From Roseinatronobacter ekhonensis (lineage in GTDB: Bacteria > Pseudomonadota > Alphaproteobacteria > Rhodobacterales > Rhodobacteraceae), in the NCBI RefSeq assembly GCF_900499075.1, contig NZ_UIHC01000039.1, positions 1 through 32,395 on the forward strand: a DNA stretch of 32,395 nucleotides. The letters are read 5' to 3'. Under the pieces are notes generated by a model. The model was not told the origin of the DNA and searched no databases. It saw nothing but the letters and a program-made list of their open reading frames with translations. Of this stretch, positions 23,914 to 32,273 are shown in pieces (position 1 is the stretch's first letter; each line of letters begins with the position of its first letter). The position numbers and the translations under genes were made by a program.

Positions 23914-23939
23914 CCTGTTCGCGCCATGGCGAAAACGAG

Positions 23940-23973
23940 CGCGCGCCGGGTCCGATGGCCCGGCGCGCGTTTT
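23940..23973 (+). terminator. Intrinsic terminator after the DUF4394 gene
   Basis: GCGCGCCGGG (23941-23950) pairs perfectly with CCCGGCGCGC (23959-23968) around an 8-base loop, extended by one C-G pair, and is followed by TTTT. It ends the DUF4394 transcript. It also shows that the next gene cannot start at the TTG at 23975 and needs its own promoter. Confidence 0.88.
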
Positions 23974-24043
23974 ATTGCCCTTGATGCAATGCGGGCGGGC
24001 GGCTACCCCTGTAGCTGCCCTATACAATGCCGGACCCATCCCC

Positions 24044-24805
24044 GTGCCAGAGCTTCCGACCCTTCGCCTGTTCGGGCTTGACCTGATCTCTGCCAGCCGC
24101 ACCGACGCGATCCGCGATCTGCTGGCGCGCCCGCACGCACGTGTGGCCTTCGTGAATGCGCATTGTGTGAACGTAGCGGCGCGGGATGACGCGTATCGGC
24201 ACGCGCTGCAAAGCGCCGATATGTTGTTACCCGACGGCGCGGGACTGGAACTGGCGGCCAAACTGCACGGCGTACGGTTTGCGGCCAATCTGAACGGCAC
24301 CGATCTGGGGCCAGAACTGGCGCATGCTCTGGCCGAGGATGGGCATTCGCTATTTCTGCTGGGTGCCGCACCCGGCGTGGCAGAGCGCGCGGGCGCACGC
24401 CTGCAAGAGCTTGCGCCAAAGCTACGCATTGCGGGCACGCGCGACGGGTTCGCGGGCCTGCAAAACCCGCAAGCGGCCATTGACGCCATAAATTCCAGCG
24501 GTGCCGACATGGTCTGGATGGCCACGGGCGTGCCGCATCAAGACCTCTGGCTGGCCGAGCATGCGCATGCGCTGAACGCGCGCCACTTGCTGGGTGTGGG
24601 CGCGTTGCTGGATTTCCTGTCGGGCCGCGTTGCGCGCGCGCCCATCATGCTGCGCCGCGCACGGCTGGAATGGGCGTGGCGGCTGGCGCTGGAACCGCGC
24701 CGCATGTTCGGGCGCTATATTCTGGGCAATGCGGCATTCATTCTGCGCGCACTTGCGCACCGGGTGACGGGTGATCGCTCACAAAACTGTAATCGGAGCG
24801 GGTGA
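24044..24805 (+). CDS. WecG/TagA/CpsF family glycosyltransferase
   Basis: This 253-residue GT26-type transferase adds a sugar (often N-acetyl-mannosamine or its uronate) to a lipid-linked precursor at the cytoplasmic membrane face. 'VAFVNAHCVNVAARDDAYRHA' and 'ADMLLPDGAGLELAAKL' hold the conserved Asn and Asp. 'NLNGTDL' follows where many members have an Arg-containing version, then 'LFLLGAAPGVAERAG'. 'MVWMATGVPHQDLWLAEH' and 'GVGALLDFLSG' complete the core. I prefer the GTG at 24044; an ATG at 23984 would add 20 residues that look unlike the family. It is the first of four genes of a probable polysaccharide locus. Confidence 0.82.
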   Translation: MPELPTLRLFGLDLISASRTDAIRDLLARPHARVAFVNAHCVNVAARDDAYRHALQSADMLLPDGAGLELAAKLHGVRFAANLNGTDLGPELAHALAEDGHSLFLLGAAPGVAERAGARLQELAPKLRIAGTRDGFAGLQNPQAAIDAINSSGADMVWMATGVPHQDLWLAEHAHALNARHLLGVGALLDFLSGRVARAPIMLRRARLEWAWRLALEPRRMFGRYILGNAAFILRALAHRVTGDRSQNCNRSG

Positions 24806-24870
24806 TGATCTTTCCGCAAAATCGCCGCATTCCTAGGGCAGTCAGGGCGCAACCCTGATAGAGAGCAGCT

Positions 24871-25854
24871 ATGCGATTTGACCTGAAACGCCTGTTTGCT
24901 TTGACCGCGCTGCTGGGCCTGTGTGCCCTGACGCTTGGCTATGCCCTGCGCCCGCCTGCCCCGCTGGAGCGGGACGAACGGCTTGCGCATTATACCGCGC
25001 CCCTGCCCAAACCAGACGGCGGTTTTGCCACCTTCTACCTTGGCCACAGCCTGATTGGCCCCGACATTCCCGCCTTTGTCGTGCAACTGGCGCAAGCGGC
25101 GGGAAAACCCGGTGCGCGCTACAACAGCCAGCTTGGATGGGGGGCCAGCCTGCGCACACATTGGCACCCGGACGAGGCGATTCCCGGTCATGAGATGATG
25201 AACCGCCCGCCCGCCTATCGCCCCGCAAAACCGGCGCTGGAAAGCGGCGACTATGACGCGCTGGTAATGACAGAGATGATCAACCTGAAAGACGCGATCC
25301 GCTGGCATGATTCGGGGCACTACACCGCGCTGTGGGCGCAACTCGCACGAAAACATGCACCCGAAATACGGATTTACAAATACGAGACATGGCATTCCTA
25401 CGCAAACTCCGCCGACTGGCTGGCGCGCATTGACCACGATGCAGAGGCGCTTTGGGAGGGCACTATTCTGGCGCAGGCCAAGGCCTACCCGGATGTCGGC
25501 ACGATCCATGTTATTCCCGCAGGGCGCGCAATGGCGGCATTCGCGCGCGAGTTGACCGCGCGCGGCGGCCTGCCGGGAATGCCTGACACAAGTGCGCTGT
25601 TTGCCCTGACCGAGGATGGAACCCGCGACGACATCCACCCAAGCGACAAGGCGGCCTATCTGATTGCGCTGGTCCATTTCGCCACGCTGTACCATGCTGA
25701 CCCGCGCGGCTTGCCACACCGCTTGCAGCGCGCCGATGGCACGCCCGCCGATGCGCCCGCGCCCGAAGTCGCCGCGCTTATGCAGCAGGTCGCGTGGGAC
25801 GTCGTGCGCAATGTCCGCTCGACCGGGCTGGCACAGGCCACAGGGGAAAGCTGA
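24871..25854 (+). CDS. SGNH-hydrolase-like exported protein
   Basis: I do not recognise a named family for this 327-residue protein. It has an N-terminal membrane anchor or signal ('LFALTALLGLCALTLGYAL', 8-26). 'FYLGHSLIG' puts Ser60 in a block I-like place of the SGNH/GDSL fold. 'TRDDIHPSDKAAYL' gives an Asp253-x-x-His256 block V. These support an esterase or acetyl-transfer role on a glycan, but that is inference. The rest ('LVMTEMINLKDAIRWHDSGHY') is unusual. Its stop overlaps the start of the next gene by 1 base. Upstream 65 bp carry no obvious terminator, so it is likely in the same transcript as the WecG-type gene. Confidence 0.7.
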   Translation: MRFDLKRLFALTALLGLCALTLGYALRPPAPLERDERLAHYTAPLPKPDGGFATFYLGHSLIGPDIPAFVVQLAQAAGKPGARYNSQLGWGASLRTHWHPDEAIPGHEMMNRPPAYRPAKPALESGDYDALVMTEMINLKDAIRWHDSGHYTALWAQLARKHAPEIRIYKYETWHSYANSADWLARIDHDAEALWEGTILAQAKAYPDVGTIHVIPAGRAMAAFARELTARGGLPGMPDTSALFALTEDGTRDDIHPSDKAAYLIALVHFATLYHADPRGLPHRLQRADGTPADAPAPEVAALMQQVAWDVVRNVRSTGLAQATGES

Positions 25855-27566
25855 TGCGCGTGTTGGCCGTTCTGATCGCGCTCTGGCTGCCGATGGCGGC
25901 ATTGGCCGAAGGGTTTTTGTCACCTCGCGACGCGGGCGTGCCGCGCTGGCTGGGCATGAACCTGACCGAATTGCGCGACTATCAACCGCAACGCCCGTTC
26001 ATAGACGTGATGAAAAACGCCCGCCCCTGGATTGCACACCGCAACGGCCAATGGGGCGGGTATGAAGAAGCCGACCTGAGGGCTATGGGCGCGCTCGATG
26101 CGCATGGCTGGCCGCGCTTTGTGCCCGAGGATGCCAGCGCGCTGGCCAGCCTGATGCTGGTGGACCTGCACCCCGACGCGGGCGGCGTGGCAGGCAACTA
26201 CCGTGTGACGTGGTCAGGGCGCGCGGATGTGCAGATCACAGGCCGCGTGGGCGGCACGCGGCGGCGCGGCCCGAACGAGATCTGGTTCAGCACCGCGCCC
26301 GGCCCCGGACTGGTGGAACTGCAAGTCTCGGATATCGACGCGGATGATCCGATCCGCGATATTGCCGTCGTGTATCAGCCCCATATCGCGGCCTATGACG
26401 CAGGCGAAATCTTCAATCCCGACTGGTTGGCGCGGGTCGCGGGGATGGCGGTGTTCCGGTTCATGGAATGGCAGGACACCAACCGCACCACCCTGTCGGA
26501 CTGGGCCGACCGCCCGGTGCCGCAGGATTATACCTATACCCGCAACTCTGTCCCGCTAGAGGTCATGATCCGGCTGGCCAACCAGACCGGCACCGAGCCG
26601 TGGTTCAACATCCCGCATCTGGCCACCGATGACTATATCGCTCAGATGGCGCAGGTGATCCGTGACCGCCTGGACCCCGGTTTGCGCGCATGGATCGAAT
26701 TCTCGAATGAGACCTGGAACTGGTCCTTTCCGCAAGCAAACCATGCCCGCGAGCAGGCGCAGGCGCGTTGGGGCGACGGGGATCGCTGGCAGGAATGGAA
26801 CGCCATGCGCGCGGCACAGATGGTGCAGATTTTCGACCGCGTGTTTGACGGGCAGCGCGACCGGCTGGTGCGGGTGCTGGCCACGCAAACCGGCTGGCAC
26901 GGGCTGGAAAACCAACTGCTGGCCCCAAGCTGGCAGGCCGAGACCCCCGCCAACCCCGCGCCGCCGACACTGTTTGATGCCTATGCCATCACCGGCTATT
27001 TCAGCGGGCTTCTGGGCAATGATGAAAAGGTGGACATGACGCGCGGCTGGTTGCGGGATGCAACAGCGCTGGCCGAGGAGGAGGGCCGCGCCCAAGGGCT
27101 GGACGGGGCTGCATTGGCTGAATTCACTCGCGCCCGCGCACATGACATTCTGCGCCCGCGCATGATTGCCGAATTGCGCGATGGCGCCATCAGCGGCGAC
27201 CGCCGCAACACGGTCGCGTCGTTTCTGGACACCGACCTGCCCTACCACCGCGACGTGGCCGACCGCTGGGGGCTGGACCTTGTGGCCTATGAGGGCGGCA
27301 CGCATCTGGTTGGCGTTGGCCCCCATATGGAGGACACGGACCTGACCGCGTTGTTCATTGACGTGAACTATTCGCAGGGCATGGCCGATCTCTACACCTT
27401 GCTGTTGCAAGGCTGGGTCGCGGGTGGGGGCGGGTTATTCGCGCATTTCACCGATATTCGGGCACCGGGGCGCTGGGGCAGCTTTGGCGCATTGCGCCAC
27501 CTGGACGACCACAACCCCCGTTGGGATGCATTGGTCGGGTTCGACCCCGCACAGGTGCAACCATGA
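25854..27566 (+). CDS. Secreted glycoside-hydrolase-like protein
   Basis: This 570-residue exported protein starts with a signal peptide ('MRVLAVLIALWLPMAALA', cleavage about 18/19). An N-terminal beta-rich domain (about 20-180) precedes a barrel-like domain. 'WIEFSNETWNWSFPQ' (280-294) has Glu286 after Asn as in clan A hydrolases (acid/base on strand 4). 'LDLVAYEGGTHLVG' (475-488) offers Glu480 as nucleophile on strand 7. The pair suggests a retaining glycosidase acting on a polysaccharide; the substrate is unknown. The ATG at 25854 overlaps the previous stop and the 3' end overlaps the GT2 gene. A non-catalytic glycan-binding protein is the alternative. Confidence 0.7.
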   Translation: MRVLAVLIALWLPMAALAEGFLSPRDAGVPRWLGMNLTELRDYQPQRPFIDVMKNARPWIAHRNGQWGGYEEADLRAMGALDAHGWPRFVPEDASALASLMLVDLHPDAGGVAGNYRVTWSGRADVQITGRVGGTRRRGPNEIWFSTAPGPGLVELQVSDIDADDPIRDIAVVYQPHIAAYDAGEIFNPDWLARVAGMAVFRFMEWQDTNRTTLSDWADRPVPQDYTYTRNSVPLEVMIRLANQTGTEPWFNIPHLATDDYIAQMAQVIRDRLDPGLRAWIEFSNETWNWSFPQANHAREQAQARWGDGDRWQEWNAMRAAQMVQIFDRVFDGQRDRLVRVLATQTGWHGLENQLLAPSWQAETPANPAPPTLFDAYAITGYFSGLLGNDEKVDMTRGWLRDATALAEEEGRAQGLDGAALAEFTRARAHDILRPRMIAELRDGAISGDRRNTVASFLDTDLPYHRDVADRWGLDLVAYEGGTHLVGVGPHMEDTDLTALFIDVNYSQGMADLYTLLLQGWVAGGGGLFAHFTDIRAPGRWGSFGALRHLDDHNPRWDALVGFDPAQVQP

Positions 27567-28396
27567 GCATCGTCATCTCTATCATCATCCCCGCGAATAA
27601 CGAGGCCCGTTATATCGGCCAATGCCTTGCCGCCTTGCTGGACAGCGACCCGGTGCCGGGCCATGCGCTGGAACTGATTGTGGTGGCCAATGGCTGCACC
27701 GATAACACGGTCAAAGTGGCCGGGCGCTATGACATGCCCGCCCGTGAACGCGGCTGGATGCTGAAGGTGCTGGACCTGCCCGAAGGCTCGAAAATCAAGG
27801 CGCTGAACATGGGCGATATGACAGCGATCGGGCGCTACCGCGTCTATCTGGATGCCGATGTGCGGGTCAGCCCGCCGCTATTGGGCCAGATCATCGCAGA
27901 GCTGAGCACCAACGCCCCCCGATATGCCACTGGCACGCCGCAGATTGCGCGCCCGGAAAGCCGCCTGACACGCGCCTATGCGCGGTTCTGGCAGCGCGTG
28001 CCGTTCAACCAGGGTCAGGCCCCCGGCTTCGGGCTGTTCGCCGTCAACACCAATGGGCGCGCACGTTGGGCAGAGTTCCCCGACGTGATCGCTGATGATA
28101 CCTTCGTGCGGCTGCTCTTCGCGCCGTCAGAACGCGCGCAGGTTGCGGCAAGCTATATCTGGCCAATGGTCGAGGGGCTGGGGCGGCTGGTTCGGGTGCG
28201 GCGCCGTCAGGATGCGGGCACCTCTGAAATCGCGACGCGGTATCCAGAGCTTTTGGAAAACGAGGCCAAGGGCCGCCCGGATATTACCGCGCTGGCCAAG
28301 GCCGATCCGGTGGGGTTTGCGGTCTATGCCTTTGTCGCGGTCATGGTGCGCGCGGGCCGTCCCTTTGCGGGCACGGATTGGTCACGCGGCCGCTAA
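27563..28396 (+). CDS. Glycosyltransferase family 2
   Basis: This 277-residue GT-A fold transferase moves a sugar from a nucleotide sugar to an acceptor. '[20 protein letters not shown]' (6-25) is the GT2 start, '[10 protein letters not shown]' (40-49) binds the nucleotide, 'YLDADV' (95-100) holds the D97-x-D99 metal motif, and '[10 protein letters not shown]' (175-184) holds the likely catalytic Asp pair. There is no QXXRW motif and no multi-helix membrane domain, so it is not a processive synthase. A C-terminal hydrophobic stretch ('[13 protein letters not shown]') could attach it to the membrane. The start overlaps the previous gene (ATGA); the 3' end overlaps convergent trpF by 15 bp. Confidence 0.87.
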   Translation: MSIVISIIIPANNEARYIGQCLAALLDSDPVPGHALELIVVANGCTDNTVKVAGRYDMPARERGWMLKVLDLPEGSKIKALNMGDMTAIGRYRVYLDADVRVSPPLLGQIIAELSTNAPRYATGTPQIARPESRLTRAYARFWQRVPFNQGQAPGFGLFAVNTNGRARWAEFPDVIADDTFVRLLFAPSERAQVAASYIWPMVEGLGRLVRVRRRQDAGTSEIATRYPELLENEAKGRPDITALAKADPVGFAVYAFVAVMVRAGRPFAGTDWSRGR

Positions 28397-29038
28397 CCCG
28401 CGCGCCGCTTGCACAAAGCCGACCATGCGCGCGGGGTCTTTCAGCCCCGGCGCGGCTTCGACGCCAGAGGACACATCGACCAGCTGCGCGCCCGTCAAGC
28501 GGATCGCTTCGGCCACGTTGTCAGGCGTCAAGCCGCCGGCCAGCATCCACGGTTTGACCCAGTCCCGCCCCGCGATCAATCGCCAGTCGAAAGACAGGCC
28601 ATTACCGCCGGGTAGCGCCGCGTCCTGCGCCGGTTTCGCATCGACCAGAATCTGGTCCGCCACCGCTTCGAATTGTGCCAGCTTGGGCAGGTCATCCGCA
28701 GTGGCAATGCCAACCGCCTTCATCACCGGAAGGCCGAACCGGGCGTGTATCTCGGCCACGCGGGCGGGCGTTTCAGACCCGTGAAGCTGGATCATATCAA
28801 TCGGCACCTGCGCCAGAATCGCGTCGAGCATCGCATCATCGGCATTGACCACAAGCGCGACCTTGGCCAGCCCGACAGGTGCGGCCAAAGCCAGATCGCG
28901 CGCGGCCTCTAGCGTCAGATTGCGCGGTGATTTCGGGAAAAACACGAACCCCGCGTAGCTGGCCCCGGCCTTTGCGGCATGGTCCAGATCCTGCGCGCGA
29001 GTCAGGCCGCAGATTTTGACGCGCGTATGGGCAGACAT
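28382..29038 (-). CDS. trpF: Phosphoribosylanthranilate isomerase
   Basis: TrpF converts phosphoribosylanthranilate to CdRP in tryptophan synthesis. The 218 residues form a (beta/alpha)8 barrel. The catalytic Cys10 ('VKICGLT') and Asp133 ('ILVDAKP') are present. 'IQLHGSE' (83-89) and '[12 protein letters not shown]' are family blocks, and 'DVSSGVE' binds phosphate at the C-terminus. The ATG at 29038 gives the family N-terminus; the longer open frame reads into lapA. It starts 7 bp after the lapA stop. The ihfB-lapA-trpF order is common in alphaproteobacteria. Confidence 0.96.
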   Translation of the reverse strand: MSAHTRVKICGLTRAQDLDHAAKAGASYAGFVFFPKSPRNLTLEAARDLALAAPVGLAKVALVVNADDAMLDAILAQVPIDMIQLHGSETPARVAEIHARFGLPVMKAVGIATADDLPKLAQFEAVADQILVDAKPAQDAALPGGNGLSFDWRLIAGRDWVKPWMLAGGLTPDNVAEAIRLTGAQLVDVSSGVEAAPGLKDPARMVGFVQAARGLAAA

Positions 29039-29045
29039 TCGTGGG

Positions 29046-29402
29046 TTACTTTGCTTCCAGCACGGCCAGAACGTCATCCTTCTGGGCCGCAGCAGGTGCT
29101 GCTTTTTCCAGCTTGGCCAAATCCGCTTCCAGCGCGTCGACACGGCGGCGCAGGCGCGCGGCTTCGGCGCGGTAGCTATGTTCGCGTAGCCATTCCCAGA
29201 TGAAGCCCAGCATCAGCCCCAGCCCGATAGCCAGCCCCAGCAAGATGAACAGCGGCAAGCCGAAGCCGAAATTGAAGCCGATCAGATTGCCGATGGTTTC
29301 GGGAAACAACTGGACCGCCACAAAGTCGCGGTTCGCAAGCGCGATGGTCGCCAGAACGATCGCGATGATCGCGGACAGGGCGATTCGCAGGTAGGCCATC
29401 AT
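29046..29402 (-). CDS. lapA: LapA domain-containing membrane protein
   Basis: This 118-residue protein has two membrane helices ('[17 protein letters not shown]', 8-24; '[25 protein letters not shown]', 47-71) and a cytoplasmic coiled coil ('[23 protein letters not shown]'). It fits the LapA/YciS (DUF1049) family, which in E. coli works with LapB in controlling lipopolysaccharide synthesis. Two adjacent ATGs are possible (29402, 29399); an AGGAG 9 bp before the first favours it. It lies 6 bp after ihfB in the same operon. Confidence 0.85.
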   Translation of the reverse strand: MMAYLRIALSAIIAIVLATIALANRDFVAVQLFPETIGNLIGFNFGFGLPLFILLGLAIGLGLMLGFIWEWLREHSYRAEAARLRRRVDALEADLAKLEKAAPAAAQKDDVLAVLEAK

Positions 29403-29408
29403 ATCGGT

Positions 29409-29696
29409 TTACTCCTCGATACCGTTGAGCCGGTCGCGCAACAGCTTGCCGGTCTTGAAAAATGGGACGGCCTTTTCGGCCACGTCAACGCTTTCGCCGG
29501 TGCGCGGATTGCGCCCCACGCGGGCATCGCGTTTCTTGACGGAAAACGCGCCAAAGCCGCGCAATTCGACGCGTTCACCGCGCGCCAGCGCTTCGGTAAT
29601 CTCATCAAAAATCGTGGCGACGATGCGTTCGACATCGCGCTGAAACAGATGTGGGTTTTCTTCCGCGATCTTCTGGATCAGTTCCGATCGGATCAT
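29409..29696 (-). CDS. ihfB: Integration host factor subunit beta
   Basis: IHF-beta pairs with IHF-alpha to bend DNA at specific sites in transcription, replication and recombination. The 95 residues are the normal length. '[18 protein letters not shown]' starts the dimerisation helices, '[26 protein letters not shown]' is the DNABII signature with the intercalating Pro64, and '[15 protein letters not shown]' closes. The beta identity rests on the N-terminus and '[22 protein letters not shown]'. The ATG at 29696 is the family start. It is the first gene of ihfB-lapA-trpF. Confidence 0.95.
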   Translation of the reverse strand: MIRSELIQKIAEENPHLFQRDVERIVATIFDEITEALARGERVELRGFGAFSVKKRDARVGRNPRTGESVDVAEKAVPFFKTGKLLRDRLNGIEE

Positions 29697-29751
29697 CCAA
29701 GTTACCCCCGCAAGCCCGCGCATTGGTTGCGCTTTTCAGGTTTGTATAACG

Positions 29752-29800
29752 AAAAGGGCGGGGCAACGCCATAGAAACCGACATTCGCCCCGCCCCCTTT
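29752..29800 (-). terminator. Terminator of the TRAP permease gene
   Basis: AAAGGGCGGGGC (about 29753-29764) can pair with GCCCCGCCCCCTTT (29787-29800) with a small bulge, around a 22-base loop. On the - strand the stem is followed by TTTTCG. It lies just after the TRAP permease stop at 29814 and before ihfB. Confidence 0.65.
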
Positions 29801-29813
29801 GGTGGACCTCCGC

Positions 29814-32222
29814 CTAGAAGGCAGGCTGTGTCTGCCGCCGCCGTTGCAGCAAGATCACCATCCCCAGCAACAACAGCGCCGGAATGTAGAATATTTGCTG
29901 CGGCAGGCGGTCGGCTTCACGGGCAACGCTGACAAGCTGCACTTGCTGATCGGCGTAGAAGTCGAAATCCGCCAGTTTTTCCTGATAGGGCGTTCCGAAC
30001 ATCGGCTCATCCATGGCAACCCCGTCCTCTGACGGCAGCAGGAACAGGCCCGTGCCTTGCAGACGCTGGCCCGGTGGCGTGTCATCCACGTTCAGCACCA
30101 GCGTTGTCGAGCGCGGCTCTCCGGTGTTGAAATCCGGCCCCTCGACATACAGGCGCAGTTCCGCCCCCGGCGCGGCATTGGCCAGCACCTCTTCAAAACG
30201 CTCGCCCGGCAATTCCTCGAACGGCGGCTGGATACGGTCCAGCCAGAAGTTTGGCACAAACAGCGTAAACGCCACCAGAAGCAGCGCCGCTGATTCCCAA
30301 AGTTTGGACCGCGCCAGGAAATAGCCTTGCGTTGCAGCGGCAAACAGCAGCATCGCGAATGTGGCAATGCAGAAGATAAACACCGCCTGCAAAATGCCTG
30401 CCGTGGTCCCAAGGTCCACGCCATACAGGATAAGCGTGGGGTTGTAGATGAACAGGAAGGGCAGCGCGAGCGTGCGCAGGCTGTAGAAGAACGCGGTAAA
30501 GCCGGTCTTGATCGGATCACCGCCCGACACGGCGGCGGCCGCAAAACTGGCCAGCCCCACTGGCGGTGTGACATCGGCCATCAGCCCGAAATAGAACACG
30601 AACAGATGCGCCGCGATCAGGGGCACGATCAGCCCTTCGCTGGCGCCCAGCGTAACCACCACCGTGGCCATGAGCGAGGACACCACGATGTAATTGGCCG
30701 TGGTCGGCAGGCCCAGACCCAGCACGAGCGAGAAGAAGCCCACGAGCACCAGCATCAGGAACAGGTTGCCCATCGACAGCAGTTCCACCAGCCCGGCCAG
30801 TTCGGTGCCGATGGGTGTGCGCGTGACCGTGGCCACGATAATCCCTGCCGCGCCGGTCGCCACGGCAATCCCGATCATGTTGCGAGCGCCCGCGATCATC
30901 CCCTCGATCAGATCGGCCACGCCTGCGCGCATGTGGGACATAAAATCCCCCTCGCCGCGCAGCATGGCCTTTATCGGGCGTTGCGACAGGATGATGAACA
31001 ACATGCTCAGCACCGCGAAATAGGCAGATTTCGACGGCGATTGCCGTTCCACCATCAGGAACCACACAAGGATAACTATGGGCAGCAGGTAATGCAGGCC
31101 GGTCGGAAAGACCTCGTTCATCTTGGGCAGCTTGACCACTTCGGAATTGGGGTCATCCATTTCCAGGTCCTCGCGGCGGCTGGCAACCCACAGGCAGGCC
31201 AGATAGATCACAGCCAATGCGGCCAGAATGATCGGGGCCGACAGCGCGGGCGCGGCGGCACGCAGCCCGTTCACGCCCAGAATGACGCCGTAGAACACCG
31301 CCCCCGCCACGACAAAGCCAAGGGCGACCTTGCCCAGCATGACCAGCAGCGACCCGCCCTTGCCCAGTGCCGGGATGCCGTTGCGCAACGCTTCAAGGTG
31401 GACGATGTAGATCAGCGCGATGTAGGAAATGATCGCGGGGATGAAGGCGTGCTTGATGACCTCTAGATAGGAAATGCCGACAAATTCCACCATCAGGAAC
31501 GCCGCTGCCCCCATCACCGGCGGCATGATCTGGCCGTTGACCGAGGACGACACTTCCACCGCGCCCGCCTTTTCAGAGGTGAACCCCACGCGTTTCATGA
31601 GCGGAATGGTGAAAGTGCCGGTCGTCACCACATTGGCAATGGAAGAGCCGGAAATCAGCCCCGTCGCGCCCGACCCCACCACGGCCGCCTTGGCAGGGCC
31701 GCCGCGCAAATGCCCCAGCCCGGCAAATGCAAGCTGAATGAAATAATTGCCCGCGCCCGCCTTGTCCAAAAGCGCGCCGAACAGCACGAACAGGAACACA
31801 AAGGCCGTGGACACACCCAAGGGGATGCCGAACACCCCTTCGGTCGACAGCCATTGCGTGTTGATGATGGCATCGAAAGAGCGGCCTTCATGCGCGATCA
31901 GGTCGGGGATCAACCAGCCGGTGCCGAAATAACTATAGGCCAGAAAAATGCTGCCGACGATGGTCAGCGCGGGGCCAAGCGCGCGGCGCGCGGCCTCCAA
32001 CATCAGCACAAGGCCGACCACACCGACCCAGATTTGCGTTTGCGTCGGCAAACCTTCGCGGGCCGATCCAGAAATCTCGCGCGAGAACCAGAACACATAG
32101 AACGCGCAGCCTGCTGCGACGATCGCCATGGCCCAGTCCAGAATAGGGATATGCTTGCGCGGCGATTTCTTGAACGCCGGATAGGCCAGAAAGGCCAGAA
32201 ACAGCGCAAACGCCAGATGCAT
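29814..32222 (-). CDS. TRAP transporter fused permease (TAXI type), 5'-truncated by an IS
   Basis: TRAP fused permeases import organic acids or amino acids with an ion gradient and a periplasmic TAXI-type receptor. The 802 residues read here contain a DctQ-like part, then the DctM part with 'ATGLISGSSIANVVTTGTF', 'SSVNGQIMPPVMGAAAFLM' and 'LGLGLPTTANYIV'. A C-terminal DUF3394-like domain and a last helix follow. The frame stays open upstream of the ATG at 32222 with family-like residues ('VIGSDQTRPMHLAFALF') up to about 32273, where IS-like sequence begins. The true N-terminal helices are therefore missing. Translation from Met 32222 is possible, but the product is probably defective. Confidence 0.85.
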   Translation of the reverse strand: MHLAFALFLAFLAYPAFKKSPRKHIPILDWAMAIVAAGCAFYVFWFSREISGSAREGLPTQTQIWVGVVGLVLMLEAARRALGPALTIVGSIFLAYSYFGTGWLIPDLIAHEGRSFDAIINTQWLSTEGVFGIPLGVSTAFVFLFVLFGALLDKAGAGNYFIQLAFAGLGHLRGGPAKAAVVGSGATGLISGSSIANVVTTGTFTIPLMKRVGFTSEKAGAVEVSSSVNGQIMPPVMGAAAFLMVEFVGISYLEVIKHAFIPAIISYIALIYIVHLEALRNGIPALGKGGSLLVMLGKVALGFVVAGAVFYGVILGVNGLRAAAPALSAPIILAALAVIYLACLWVASRREDLEMDDPNSEVVKLPKMNEVFPTGLHYLLPIVILVWFLMVERQSPSKSAYFAVLSMLFIILSQRPIKAMLRGEGDFMSHMRAGVADLIEGMIAGARNMIGIAVATGAAGIIVATVTRTPIGTELAGLVELLSMGNLFLMLVLVGFFSLVLGLGLPTTANYIVVSSLMATVVVTLGASEGLIVPLIAAHLFVFYFGLMADVTPPVGLASFAAAAVSGGDPIKTGFTAFFYSLRTLALPFLFIYNPTLILYGVDLGTTAGILQAVFIFCIATFAMLLFAAATQGYFLARSKLWESAALLLVAFTLFVPNFWLDRIQPPFEELPGERFEEVLANAAPGAELRLYVEGPDFNTGEPRSTTLVLNVDDTPPGQRLQGTGLFLLPSEDGVAMDEPMFGTPYQEKLADFDFYADQQVQLVSVAREADRLPQQIFYIPALLLLGMVILLQRRRQTQPAF

Positions 32223-32273
32223 CGGCCGCGTCTGGTCGGACCCGATAACGCGCGCGCCGGGGATGTATTGAAG

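Noticed and set aside
23975-24043. Upstream start (TTG 23975 or ATG 23984) for the WecG-type gene
   Set aside because: The TTG lies directly at the end of the terminator T-run, and the extra residues do not look like the family N-terminus. The ATG remains possible but less likely than the GTG at 24044.
30327-31466. 379-residue open frame opposite the TRAP permease
   Set aside because: Its His/Gln/Arg-rich translation is a mirror of membrane-helix codons; no start signal or domain supports it.
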